Of a stretch of DNA of 64,000 nucleotides, positions 26,578-34,239 are shown in pieces. This DNA is from Cryobacterium psychrophilum. GTDB lineage: Bacteria > Actinomycetota > Actinomycetes > Actinomycetales > Microbacteriaceae. The stretch lies in the NCBI RefSeq assembly GCF_004365915.1, contig NZ_SODI01000002.1, forward strand, positions 47,859-111,858, written 5' to 3'. Both the position numbers and the translations under genes were made by a program. The notes beneath the pieces were generated by a model that saw only the letters and a program-made list of their open reading frames with translations, did not search any database and was not told the origin of the DNA. How positions within the stretch are numbered: the first letter of the stretch is position 1; each line of letters starts with the position of its first letter.

Positions 26578-26660
26578 CATCCCTTCGCTAGTTCGAACTA
26601 GATCAGGTTCAACGGGTGTCATCTCAGCCCAGCGTCATACAGCCTGGGCACCCCGTGTCA
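26578..26660 (-). ncRNA. TPP riboswitch controlling the SDR-monooxygenase pair
   Basis: On the minus strand: ACACGGGGTGCCCAG, then GGGCTGAGATGACACCC, then GTTGAACCTGATCTAGTTCG and AACTAGCGAAGGGATG, a full THI box with a slightly extended P5 hairpin (CTAGTTCGAACTAG). It ends about 70 bases upstream of the SDR ATG. Confidence 0.93.
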
Positions 26661-26934
26661 CTCACAGCGTATACCGATCCCCGGCTTCTTCGACTCCGGA
26701 CCAACGCTTAGCGCCACCACTGTTCCGCAACGGGCCAGACCCCGGAACGAACGAAAAAACCCCGGCATGTATCGCCTGAGGAAGACGAACATGAGAACCG
26801 GGGCTAATCGTTGGAGTGGGGGGACTCCGATGCCTAACGGTACACGCCCGTCGCCGACTGATGACTCCGGCGCGCCTGGTGAAGGAAAGTCAGCCCCGCA
26901 ACTGACCATGCTTCGCGCCCTGTGTTGCTCCGTC
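26661..26934. other. intergenic stretch up to the first IS256 copy
   Basis: No supported gene. A CCCCGG/CCGGGG hairpin (arms 26760-26765 and 26798-26803) is followed on the minus strand by six T (26754-26759). This could be a leftward terminator of a gene now cut off by the insertion sequence. The promoter of the SDR riboswitch must lie within this stretch. Bases 26927-26934 (GCTCCGTC) are the left target duplication of the insertion. Confidence 0.4.
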
Positions 26935-28324
26935 GGGACTGTCTCTTAAACGGTGTTTCCGGCCTGACGCGCTGGACGTGGGTCTGGCGGGAAAGGTGCC
27001 GTGATGACGACACTTGATGCTGTGACGAAGAAGACGAAAAATGAGCCCACCCGTGAGGCGGTGGCGGCGAAGGAATGGGTGCGCCTGGCCAAGGAGCAGG
27101 GCCTGACCCTGGACGGTCCTGAAGGGCTGCTGGGCCAGTTCACGAAAACGTTCCTGGAGACGGCGCTGAACGAGGAAATGACTGAGCATCTCGGTCATGA
27201 GAAGAACCGTGCCCCGGACGAGCGTGACGAATCCAACGTGCGCAACGGGACCCGGCCCAAAACGGTGATCAGCCCCTCGACGGGGCCGGTGACCATCCAG
27301 GTGCCTCGTGACCGGGACGGCACGTTCACTCCGGTGATCGTGCCGAAACGACAACGCCGCTTGACCGGGGTCGATGAGATTGTGCTGTCGTTGTATGCCC
27401 GCGGCCTCACGACCGGGGAGATCAGCGCGCACTTCAACCAGATCTACGGTGCGCAGGTCTCCAAAGAGACGATCTCTCGCATCACGGACAAGGTGATCGA
27501 GGAGATGCAAACGTGGCAGTCCCGCCCCTTGAACGGCGTCTACGCGGCGATCTTCATCGACGCGATCGTGGTGAAGATTCGGGACGGGCAGGTCGCCAAC
27601 CGGCCCATCTACGCGGCCATCGGCGTGACCCTGGACGGCGATAAAGACATTCTGGGATTGTGGGCCGGCACCGGCGGTGAAGGCGCCAAATTCTGGATGT
27701 CTGTCCTGACCGACATCAAGAACCGTGGTGTCACCGACACGTTCTTCCTGGTCTGTGACGGGTTAAAAGGGCTCCCGGACGTTGTCGGGAACGTGTGGCC
27801 GTTGACGACGGTGCAGACGTGCATCATTCACCTCATTCGGAACACGTTCAAGCTGTCCTCGAAGAAGGATTGGGATGCGATGAAACGAGCGGTGAAACCG
27901 ATCTACACCGCTCCGACCGTCGACGCCGCGCGGGCAGCATTGGACGATCTGACCGAGATCTGGGGGAAGAAATACGGTGCGATCATCCGGTTATGGGAGT
28001 CGGCATGGGAAGAATTCACCCCTTTCCTGTCCTACGACCCCGAGATCCGCCAAGTGATCTGCTCCACGAATGCGATCGAGTCACTCAATGCCCGGTACCG
28101 GCGGGCGGTGCGTGCTCGAGGGCATTTCCCCACCGAGCAGGCCGCTCTAAAATGCTTGTATCTGGTCACGCGAAGTCTCGATCCCACCGGTGAGGGCCGA
28201 GCTCGTTGGACGATGCGTTGGAAGCCAGCTCTCAACGCCTTCGCCATCACCTTCCACGACCGCTGGCCGAACGCAGAATCCTACTAATGAAAAACGCCGG
28301 AAACACCGTTAACGAGACACACCC
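26935..28324 (+). mobile_element. IS256-family insertion sequence, copy 1
   Basis: A 1390-bp element bounded by imperfect 29-bp inverted repeats. The left end reads GGGACTGTCTCTTAAACGGT; the right end, read inward, is GGGTGTGTCTCGTTAACGGT; about 25 of 29 bases match. It is flanked by an 8-bp target duplication GCTCCGTC at 26927-26934 and 28325-28332, the length expected for IS256. It appears identical to copy 2 at 38782-40171, so one or both insertions are recent. Confidence 0.95.
27004..28287 (+). CDS. IS256-family (mutator) transposase, copy 1
   Basis: A 427-residue DDE transposase of the mutator type. Landmarks: FTKTFLETALNEEMTEHLGH at the N-terminus, YARGLTTGEISAHFNQIYG, IFIDAIVVKIRDGQVANRPI (first catalytic Asp), FLVCDGLKGLPDVVGNVWPL (second Asp) and CSTNAIESLNARYRRAVRAR (catalytic Glu in the C-terminal helix). 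A GTG three bases upstream is the alternative start. The frame is intact and should be functional. Confidence 0.95.
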   Translation: MTTLDAVTKKTKNEPTREAVAAKEWVRLAKEQGLTLDGPEGLLGQFTKTFLETALNEEMTEHLGHEKNRAPDERDESNVRNGTRPKTVISPSTGPVTIQVPRDRDGTFTPVIVPKRQRRLTGVDEIVLSLYARGLTTGEISAHFNQIYGAQVSKETISRITDKVIEEMQTWQSRPLNGVYAAIFIDAIVVKIRDGQVANRPIYAAIGVTLDGDKDILGLWAGTGGEGAKFWMSVLTDIKNRGVTDTFFLVCDGLKGLPDVVGNVWPLTTVQTCIIHLIRNTFKLSSKKDWDAMKRAVKPIYTAPTVDAARAALDDLTEIWGKKYGAIIRLWESAWEEFTPFLSYDPEIRQVICSTNAIESLNARYRRAVRARGHFPTEQAALKCLYLVTRSLDPTGEGRARWTMRWKPALNAFAITFHDRWPNAESY

Positions 28325-28348
28325 GCTCCGTCGCGGGTCTTGAACCGG

Positions 28349-29272
28349 TTAGCTCGGGCGGACCCATTGTTGTTGCGCTGGTTCCCAATGGCCGTCCTCG
28401 ATGTCGGCGCTGAGGGCTGGCTGCAGCATCGTGTTGATCAGGGAGATGGCATCTTCCGGGTCGAGGAAGTCACTCAGCAAGGGGACGGTCTTGGCGACTT
28501 TGCGGTATCCGTCGGTCATGGCGCGTGGCACTGAGATTGTTGTGAATGGGGCCAGGTGTCGGTGGTGCGCTTCGGTGTGGACACTGATGCGGAGTTGGCG
28601 TGCGTCGATTCGCATCGTTGTAGTGATGATGGCCAGATCGACGAGGTCTTTGGATCGGGTCGAGGCCTGGCCACCGTAGATGGACAGGGTCGCGCACACC
28701 TTGTCGGCGATCTGGTCCTCGACCGCGATCGCCTGATATGCCACGGTCGGTCCCAGACGTGACATGCCGAGCCTGAATGCGGGAGTGATGATGTCCAGTG
28801 GTGCGGCGGGTGTGCGATTGTGGATGGTCAGGTCGACTCTGAGGGGGTTCCGGGTGCCTGCGCCTCGAACGGTGACGCTGAACGTGATGGCCGCTGCGTG
28901 GAGTTCAGGCTGTGTGGGGCCGCCGGTGTCGCGGTGACTGACATATCGGAACTCGAAATGATCGCCGAGGTCGATGCTGGCTGCCCAGGTCAGCTGCGCG
29001 ATGGCGGCGTCGATACTCATCTCTGCCGTCTCGAGGTCCACGTCGGTCGTGCTTCGCGATAGGGGAAGCCGGGCGAGCATGCTCGTGCCTCCCTTCAGCG
29101 CAAAGGGGCAACCGTCCTGAGAGAACACCCGGCAGAGAAAGCGATCGAAAATAGCCAGTTCGACGAGGCTCTGGACCGAGGAACCGACGCCGCTCCGGTG
29201 CGCTGCGCGGGCCTGCTCCGTGATCGCGGACAGCACTGCACGCCCATCCGGGTAGGGCTCGTTAGCGATCAT
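28349..29272 (-). CDS. abiEii: AbiEii-type nucleotidyltransferase toxin
   Basis: A 307-residue DUF1814 nucleotidyltransferase. The diagnostic segment FALKGGTSMLARLPLSRSTT is followed by DVDLE (near residues 57-82), giving the GG...R.T.DiDL metal and nucleotide site. IAVEDQIADKVCA is the later conserved helix. Known relatives are the toxin arm of AbiE abortive-infection systems and modify tRNA or nucleotides to stop growth on phage attack. It overlaps the antitoxin gene by four bases (ATGA at 29269). The stop is 25 bases from the IS256 right end, so the insertion just missed it. Confidence 0.85.
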   Translation of the reverse strand: MIANEPYPDGRAVLSAITEQARAAHRSGVGSSVQSLVELAIFDRFLCRVFSQDGCPFALKGGTSMLARLPLSRSTTDVDLETAEMSIDAAIAQLTWAASIDLGDHFEFRYVSHRDTGGPTQPELHAAAITFSVTVRGAGTRNPLRVDLTIHNRTPAAPLDIITPAFRLGMSRLGPTVAYQAIAVEDQIADKVCATLSIYGGQASTRSKDLVDLAIITTTMRIDARQLRISVHTEAHHRHLAPFTTISVPRAMTDGYRKVAKTVPLLSDFLDPEDAISLINTMLQPALSADIEDGHWEPAQQQWVRPS

Positions 29273-30252
29273 TGTTCTTTCCCTTCTCGCTGGCCGGTTC
29301 TCCGGCGGCGCGTGGGCGTCGATAGCTGCGCTGCAATGGTTTTCGCGAGCTGGTCCATCTGCTCGCGATGACGGTGCAGGACGGGCGCGAGCACGGTGTC
29401 CGCGATTTCGGAGACCAGATGACTCTGCTCCGTGAGCGCCGGTGTGAACATCCGCTCGATGTGCTCGCGCAGCTCGGCGCTCCCGAGCAGTTGGGGCTGG
29501 AGGCGGGCGACGATGGTTCTCAGCTGTTCCGCGACTTCCCGGCTGACGATTGCCTCCAGGGCGGCGCCAATAGCCGGCCGCTGCACGAGCGCACGGGCTG
29601 CGGCGACATCGTCGATTCCCGCGCTCCGGCGGAGTTGTTCCAGTAGTGCCGCGCCGTCGCCTCGAGGGTGGCCGTATCGTGCCGCGGACGGGGCCAGCAG
29701 AAGGCCGAGGCGTTCGAGATCGACCGCTCGTTCCCCCCGGGTCGCGTCGGCCAGTACGTCGCCGACCAGAGACAGGTCGCCGACCTCGTCGACGAGGTCA
29801 GCGACCGTGCGCTCGATGCTCGTCACCGGGAGCCCCCCGAGAACCACAACGTCGCTGGAATCCAGCTTGCGCCGGCTGTAGCTAATGTCAGTTCGTTGAG
29901 TTTGGCGTCGCTCACGGGTGATCAGACGGTACGGGACCGGCTTGATGTCGCCGCATTCATGCACGGCTGCCGCGGCGGCCCCGCCCACCACGACCTGCGG
30001 GGTGCTGACCCGCTCCCACGCCAGCATGTTTGGTTCGGTTGACATCCAGGCGGCGCGCAGATCGTCCAGAGAAGTGACCGGCACTCCCCCGAGCCGGTAC
30101 ACGCCGTGAGCGAGACGCTCAAGACGCCCGTCTCGTTCCCGATGCGAGAGATTGGCGCGAGTCACGCCCCGAGCCTTCGCCTGAGCCGTCGTGAATAGAC
30201 CCCACTGACCAGCCGCCAGTTCCTCAAGGATCGGTTCAACAACAATGCTCAT
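29269..30252 (-). CDS. abiEi: AbiEi-type antitoxin / transcriptional regulator
   Basis: A 327-residue protein with the AbiEi winged-helix N-terminus (GLFTTAQAKARGVTRANLSH, then LERLAHGVYRLGG) and the C-terminal antitoxin domain with the GLPVTSIERTVADLV motif. A long helical tail (MDQLAKTIAAQLSTPTRRRR) ends it. The frame is open further upstream, but the ATG at 30252 begins the conserved N-terminus. It should repress the operon and neutralise AbiEii. An imperfect inverted repeat (GAAAGCATA / TATACTTTTC) just upstream at about 30260-30286 is a plausible operator. Confidence 0.85.
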   Translation of the reverse strand: MSIVVEPILEELAAGQWGLFTTAQAKARGVTRANLSHRERDGRLERLAHGVYRLGGVPVTSLDDLRAAWMSTEPNMLAWERVSTPQVVVGGAAAAAVHECGDIKPVPYRLITRERRQTQRTDISYSRRKLDSSDVVVLGGLPVTSIERTVADLVDEVGDLSLVGDVLADATRGERAVDLERLGLLLAPSAARYGHPRGDGAALLEQLRRSAGIDDVAAARALVQRPAIGAALEAIVSREVAEQLRTIVARLQPQLLGSAELREHIERMFTPALTEQSHLVSEIADTVLAPVLHRHREQMDQLAKTIAAQLSTPTRRRRTGQREGKEQ

Positions 30253-30331
30253 ACTTGAAAAGTATAGTTTGCGTATGCTTTCCAAGCAATATGGGTGCGA
30301 TAGAGTGCCCTGAGTGCGGATTCCTTGAGGG

Positions 30332-30652
30332 TTAGCTTCCAGGAGGACAGTCCTTTCGATCCGGCTGTGCCTCCGAACAGAAGACGGTCTGAAACTCCTT
30401 GTAGGCCGCGTTGTAAGCCTCAGGGCGGTAGTCAAAGTCAGTCTCTTGCCCCATGGTGTCGGGAAGCGTGTCTATGAGTAGTTCCCCGGCCGCCCACGAA
30501 CGGTCGGTTCCGTAGACGAAAACGTCGTTGAGCGCACCTCTGAAGTCGTATCGAGCATTTCTAAGGCTAAACGAGAACACCACAGCCGATGGCCACAACC
30601 TCAGCACGAAGCGCACATTACCATCAAAATGCTTAACTGAACGGTATTGAGG
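30332..30652 (-). pseudogene. 3' part of a disrupted membrane-protein gene
   Basis: About 106 open codons after a TAG at 30653-30655, reading PQYRSVKHFDGNVRFVLRLW, then SLRNARYDFRGALNDVFVYG, then EAYNAAYKEFQTVFCSEAQP and a TAA stop. It has no good start: a GTG at 30616 is the first, without a ribosome site. The GALNDVFVYGTDRSW pattern looks like the middle and end of small membrane proteins whose N-terminal half (RDQLLNQREAVYKTF type) lies at 33840-34096 on the same strand. I interpret the two as pieces of one gene separated by the P-type ATPase segment. An independent small protein is the alternative. Confidence 0.5.
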
Positions 30653-30734
30653 CTAAAGCTGAATGGCCGTCAATCAGGCCTAGTCATGGAAAAAGGCCCT
30701 TGAGAAGCGGCCGGAAAGAATCGAGACTGGGATT

Positions 30735-33419
30735 GTGAAAACCCCGCGCACACCATCCAGGACGCCGGAGACGCCACCACTGTGGCACAGCCTTACCCCG
30801 GACGCCGTGTTTGCGACCCTCTCGTCCGACCCGATCGGGTTGAGCAGCGCCGAGGCCGAACGTCGGCTGGCGGACGTCGGAGCGAACGAGTTGGCCGTCA
30901 CCCCGCCCACCCCCTGGTGGCGAGTATTGCTGCGCCAGTTCATCAGCCCGCTGATCACAATCCTGTTGGTTGCTGCCATCGTCAGCCTCCTCCAGTCGCA
31001 TCGGGTAGACGCCATCGCCATCATGCTGATCCTGACCCTCAATGCCTCACTGGGTTTCATGCAGGAAAGCAAGGCAGAGCGAGACGTGAGAGCTCTGCAA
31101 TCCTTCTCCGCGCCCTACTGTCGAGTCATGCGCGACGGCGCGGAACGGGTGATCCCGGGACGCGACCTCGTTCCCGGTGACGTCGTTCTACTCGAGAGCG
31201 GTGAACGCATTCCCGCCGATCTCCGCCTCGTCGCCGCCAACGCGCTGCAGGTGGACGAGTCCATGCTCACCGGCGAATCATTCGCGGCGACCAAGAACAC
31301 CGATCGGCTTGCCGCGGACGTCATCGACGCGGACAAAACCAATGTTGCATTCAGCGGCACGTTCGTGGGCAGCGGTCGAGGACGAGGGGTCGTCATCGCC
31401 ACAGGTGCCGACACCGCGCTGGGTGAAATCAACACACTCGTCCAGGTGCCGTCGTCACAGACGCCGCTGCAGCTCCTGATCCACAGTCTGGAGCGGCGCA
31501 TCGGCGCGGCCGTGCTGGCCGCCGTCGTTTTCATCTTCGTTGCGGGCCTCGCTCTCGGCAACGACGCGGCGACAATGTTCCGCACGGCCGTCGCCCTGGC
31601 CGTCGCCACGATTCCCGAGTCGCTGCCCATCGTTCTGACGGTAGCCCTCAGTGTCGGTGTCTCCCGCATGGCGAAACGTAACGCGATCATCCGCATCCTC
31701 CCCGCCGTCGAGACCCTCGGATCAACCAATGTGATCGGCTCAGACAAGACTGGGACCTTGACCGAAAACCAACTGACTGTGGAGCGGGTCTGGACCACCT
31801 ATGGTCAGCTCAACATCGTTTCTGAGGAGGACGATGGCGGAACGGCCGACCCGGCAGCTGTCCGCGCCGTACTTCGAGCAGGCGCCCTGACCAATGAGGC
31901 AACACTCTCTGCGGAGGACGGAAGCACCGAGTACTCGGGCGACGCCGTCGATGCCGCCATGGCCAGGGTCGCCGTCGACCGAGGGGCCGTCAGCGTACAC
32001 GAACGCACCACCCCGGCGGTTGCACACCAACCCTATGAGCCCCAGCTGCGGTACTCCCAGACTATCCACCTCAACGGCGACGGTCGCCGGATCCTCTACG
32101 TCAAGGGCTCCCCGGAGGCCATCATGGACGCGTCCATAGCCATGGCGCAAGCGGAAGGCGCCGGGCCTCTCGACGAGTCTCTGATCCACGCCGCCAATGT
32201 GGAGATGGGGGCGGAAGGCCTGCGTGTCATTGCCACCGGCTCCCGGGTCCTTGGAGATGACGAGGAATTGGACCAGCCCTTGCCGCCGCCGTCCGGACTC
32301 ACCTTCCTGGGGATGCAAGGCATGACCGACCCGCCGCGGGACGGCGTGGCCGAGGCCATCCGTCAATGCCAGCAGGCCGGAATCACGGTCAAGATGATCA
32401 CCGGGGACCACCCGGTGACCGCGACGGCCATCGCCGAGCGGTTGGGCCTGGCATCCGGAAAACAGGCACTGACCGGGGCCGAAATGGCCGGCCTGGACGA
32501 CCATATGCTGTCCGCACGCCTGGCGGAAACCAACGTGGCGGCCCGGGTGTCCCCCGAGGACAAGCTCCGGATCGTCAGGGTCCTGCAAAGCACCGGTCAG
32601 ATCGTGGCCGTCACGGGTGACGGTGTCAACGATGCCCCGGCGCTGAAGGCAGCGGCGATCGGAGTGGCCATGGGCCGGTCGGGGACCGACGTCGCCCGCG
32701 AGGCCGCGGACCTGGTGCTGACCGACGACAACTTCGTCACCATCGTGCATGCCGTCGAAGAAGGCAGGGTCACCTTCGCCGCCATCCGAAAAACCACCTT
32801 CTTCCTGCTCTCCACCGGCGCTGCCGCCCTCGTGGCCGTCACCCTCAGCGTGTTCGCCGGAACTCCACTGTTGTTCCTTCCGGTGCAGATGCTGTGGATG
32901 AACGTGGTGACCAACGGCGTCCAGGACATCGCTCTGGCTTTCGAACCGGCGGAAGGAGACGAACTCACCCGCCCTCCCCGGCCTCGTTCCGAGGGACTCC
33001 TCTCCCGCACGCTCTGGTTTCGAGCGGGGATCACGGGAGCGTGGATGGCGCTGGCCGTGCTCCTGAGCTTTATCCTGGAGCTGCACGCGGGATACCCGGA
33101 GGTCCATGCCCGTACCCTCGCACTCACCATCTTCGTGATGCTCAGCTTCTTTCAGGTGTTCAGCTCCCGCGCGGAACACAAGTCCCTTTTCCAGCTCCGG
33201 TTGTTCGCTAATAAACCACTGCTCTACACGTCTTTGGGCGCTCTGGTCGCACACTGGGCCGTGATGACCTGGCCTGTCTCGGCGGATATCCTGGGGCTCA
33301 CGCCATTGACGGTGTGGGACTGGCTGCTGTGCATCGGCGTCGGGTCAACCGTGTTGATCATCGTTGAGGCGGAGAAGGCCGTGCGCCGTTGGTCGCACCG
33401 CCACGAGGCCCGGGCGTAA
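30735..33419 (+). CDS. P-type cation-transporting ATPase (P2 type)
   Basis: An 894-residue P2-type ATPase, probably exporting calcium or a similar cation. Actuator domain: LTGESFAATKN (TGES near residue 179). M4: VATIPESLPIVLT, with Ser where PEGLP is usual. Phosphorylation loop: SDKTGTLTENQL. Nucleotide domain: ILYVKGSPEAIM. Hinge: MITGDHPVTATAIAERLG, and TGDGVNDAPALKAAAIGVAM. Ten membrane helices fit, and M6 has LWMNVVTNGVQDIALAFEP. GTG start at 30735. The gene is a lone insert between the two halves of the broken membrane-protein gene and ends near a tRNA stub, suggesting arrival as cargo. Confidence 0.9.
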   Translation: MKTPRTPSRTPETPPLWHSLTPDAVFATLSSDPIGLSSAEAERRLADVGANELAVTPPTPWWRVLLRQFISPLITILLVAAIVSLLQSHRVDAIAIMLILTLNASLGFMQESKAERDVRALQSFSAPYCRVMRDGAERVIPGRDLVPGDVVLLESGERIPADLRLVAANALQVDESMLTGESFAATKNTDRLAADVIDADKTNVAFSGTFVGSGRGRGVVIATGADTALGEINTLVQVPSSQTPLQLLIHSLERRIGAAVLAAVVFIFVAGLALGNDAATMFRTAVALAVATIPESLPIVLTVALSVGVSRMAKRNAIIRILPAVETLGSTNVIGSDKTGTLTENQLTVERVWTTYGQLNIVSEEDDGGTADPAAVRAVLRAGALTNEATLSAEDGSTEYSGDAVDAAMARVAVDRGAVSVHERTTPAVAHQPYEPQLRYSQTIHLNGDGRRILYVKGSPEAIMDASIAMAQAEGAGPLDESLIHAANVEMGAEGLRVIATGSRVLGDDEELDQPLPPPSGLTFLGMQGMTDPPRDGVAEAIRQCQQAGITVKMITGDHPVTATAIAERLGLASGKQALTGAEMAGLDDHMLSARLAETNVAARVSPEDKLRIVRVLQSTGQIVAVTGDGVNDAPALKAAAIGVAMGRSGTDVAREAADLVLTDDNFVTIVHAVEEGRVTFAAIRKTTFFLLSTGAAALVAVTLSVFAGTPLLFLPVQMLWMNVVTNGVQDIALAFEPAEGDELTRPPRPRSEGLLSRTLWFRAGITGAWMALAVLLSFILELHAGYPEVHARTLALTIFVMLSFFQVFSSRAEHKSLFQLRLFANKPLLYTSLGALVAHWAVMTWPVSADILGLTPLTVWDWLLCIGVGSTVLIIVEAEKAVRRWSHRHEARA

Positions 33420-33483
33420 TCCTGCACCGCTGACCCTGGCAAGCACGGCCCCTCAGCCACTGGCCTGAGCCGCGTTTAAGGAA

Positions 33484-33515
33484 AAGGCCCGGAAGCCTGA
33501 GACATTCCGGGCCTT
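33484..33515. terminator. bidirectional hairpin terminator
   Basis: An 11-base-pair perfect stem AAGGCCCGGAA / TTCCGGGCCTT with a ten-base loop. It serves the ATPase gene on the plus strand and the truncated tRNA on the minus strand, directly downstream of both. Confidence 0.75.
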
Positions 33516-33518
33516 CTG

Positions 33519-33550
33519 TAGCGGGAGCGGGAATTGAACCCGCGACACCA
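33519..33550 (-). pseudogene. 3' end of a tRNA gene (T arm and acceptor strand only)
   Basis: On the minus strand a T arm GCGGGTTCAATTCCCGC is followed by the acceptor strand TCCCGCT and discriminator A, exactly as in a tRNA 3' end. The anticodon and D arms are missing: upstream of GGTGTC the sequence switches to transposase code. The amino-acid identity cannot be told. tRNA 3' ends are typical integration sites, so this may be an attachment-site copy or a deletion scar. Confidence 0.65.
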
Positions 33551-33839
33551 CGATAGCCCTCGACAAATGGGTCGCCTGGGCGAGGCGCTGCCGGATCCCC
33601 GCGTTCGTGAAACTCCAACGCAGCATCGTCAAACACCGCGCCGCGATCCTCGCCTCCATCGAACACGGACTCTCCAACGGACGCATCGAATCCATGAACA
33701 CCAAGATCAGACTCATCACCCGCATCGCGTTTGGTTTTAAATCACCCGACGCCCGCATCGCCCTCGCCATGCTCAGCCTCGGCGGGCACCGGCCGGGGCT
33801 CCCAGGCAGGAATTAACCCAAGGTTATGTCAGGAGAGCC
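33551..33839 (+). pseudogene. ISL3-family transposase C-terminal fragment with right IS end
   Basis: The frame opens directly after the tRNA stub with ALDKWVAWARRCRIPAFVKL and continues IEHGLSNGRIESMNTKIRLI, then FGFKSPDARIALAMLSLGGH, ending at TAA 33814-33816. These are the last 85 or so residues of an ISL3 transposase, including the catalytic glutamate in GRIESMNTK. The element's right end is probably GTCAGGAGAGCC at 33828-33839, after which the broken membrane-protein gene resumes. The 5' four-fifths are gone. Confidence 0.75.
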
Positions 33840-34096
33840 ATTTCTAAAGTCATTAATCAGTATGAAATTTGCTTCAATGTCGGCCGCGCTATGGCCCGCC
33901 TCTTGGTACTTGGTGAGGGCTCCGGACGCATTTGCGAAAGCATTGCTGTTGATCAAGAACGTCTTGTAGACCGCTTCACGCTGATTCAGCAGCTGATCGT
34001 TCCGTGCGTTGTCTGCTTGAAGGCCGGCTGATACGTACGCGCCTCCGACCGCGCCCCCTGCTCCTATTGCCGCACCCAGAAGAGCAGCGATGAGTG
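33840..34096 (-). pseudogene. 5' half of the disrupted membrane-protein gene
   Basis: Reading leftward from the IS21 target site: LIAALLGAAIGAGGAVGGAY, then VSAGLQADNARNDQLLNQRE, then YKTFLINSNAFANASGALTK and ANFILINDFRN, where it meets the ISL3 end. It has a membrane helix, then a coiled-coil start. Removing the IS21 element and one copy of its 5-bp target duplication joins it in frame to an ATG at 36724-36726 (MRTFAVVLP). The rest of the gene is probably the piece at 30332-30652. Confidence 0.65.
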
Positions 34097-34239
34097 TGGC
34101 GAGTAGCCCTTGAAGGTAGCACTAGTCCGACGACACGGTAGCAAGATTCCGGGAACACGGTAGCGCTGATGCTGCCAATCTGCTCTGCTGTGGAAGGACA
34201 ACGCGCAAGGCGTTGTCCTTCCATTGTTAAGGGCGGGTC

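Noticed and set aside
31740..33254. 504-residue open frame on the minus strand
   Set aside because: It is antisense to the P-type ATPase, which has all catalytic motifs in its own frame.
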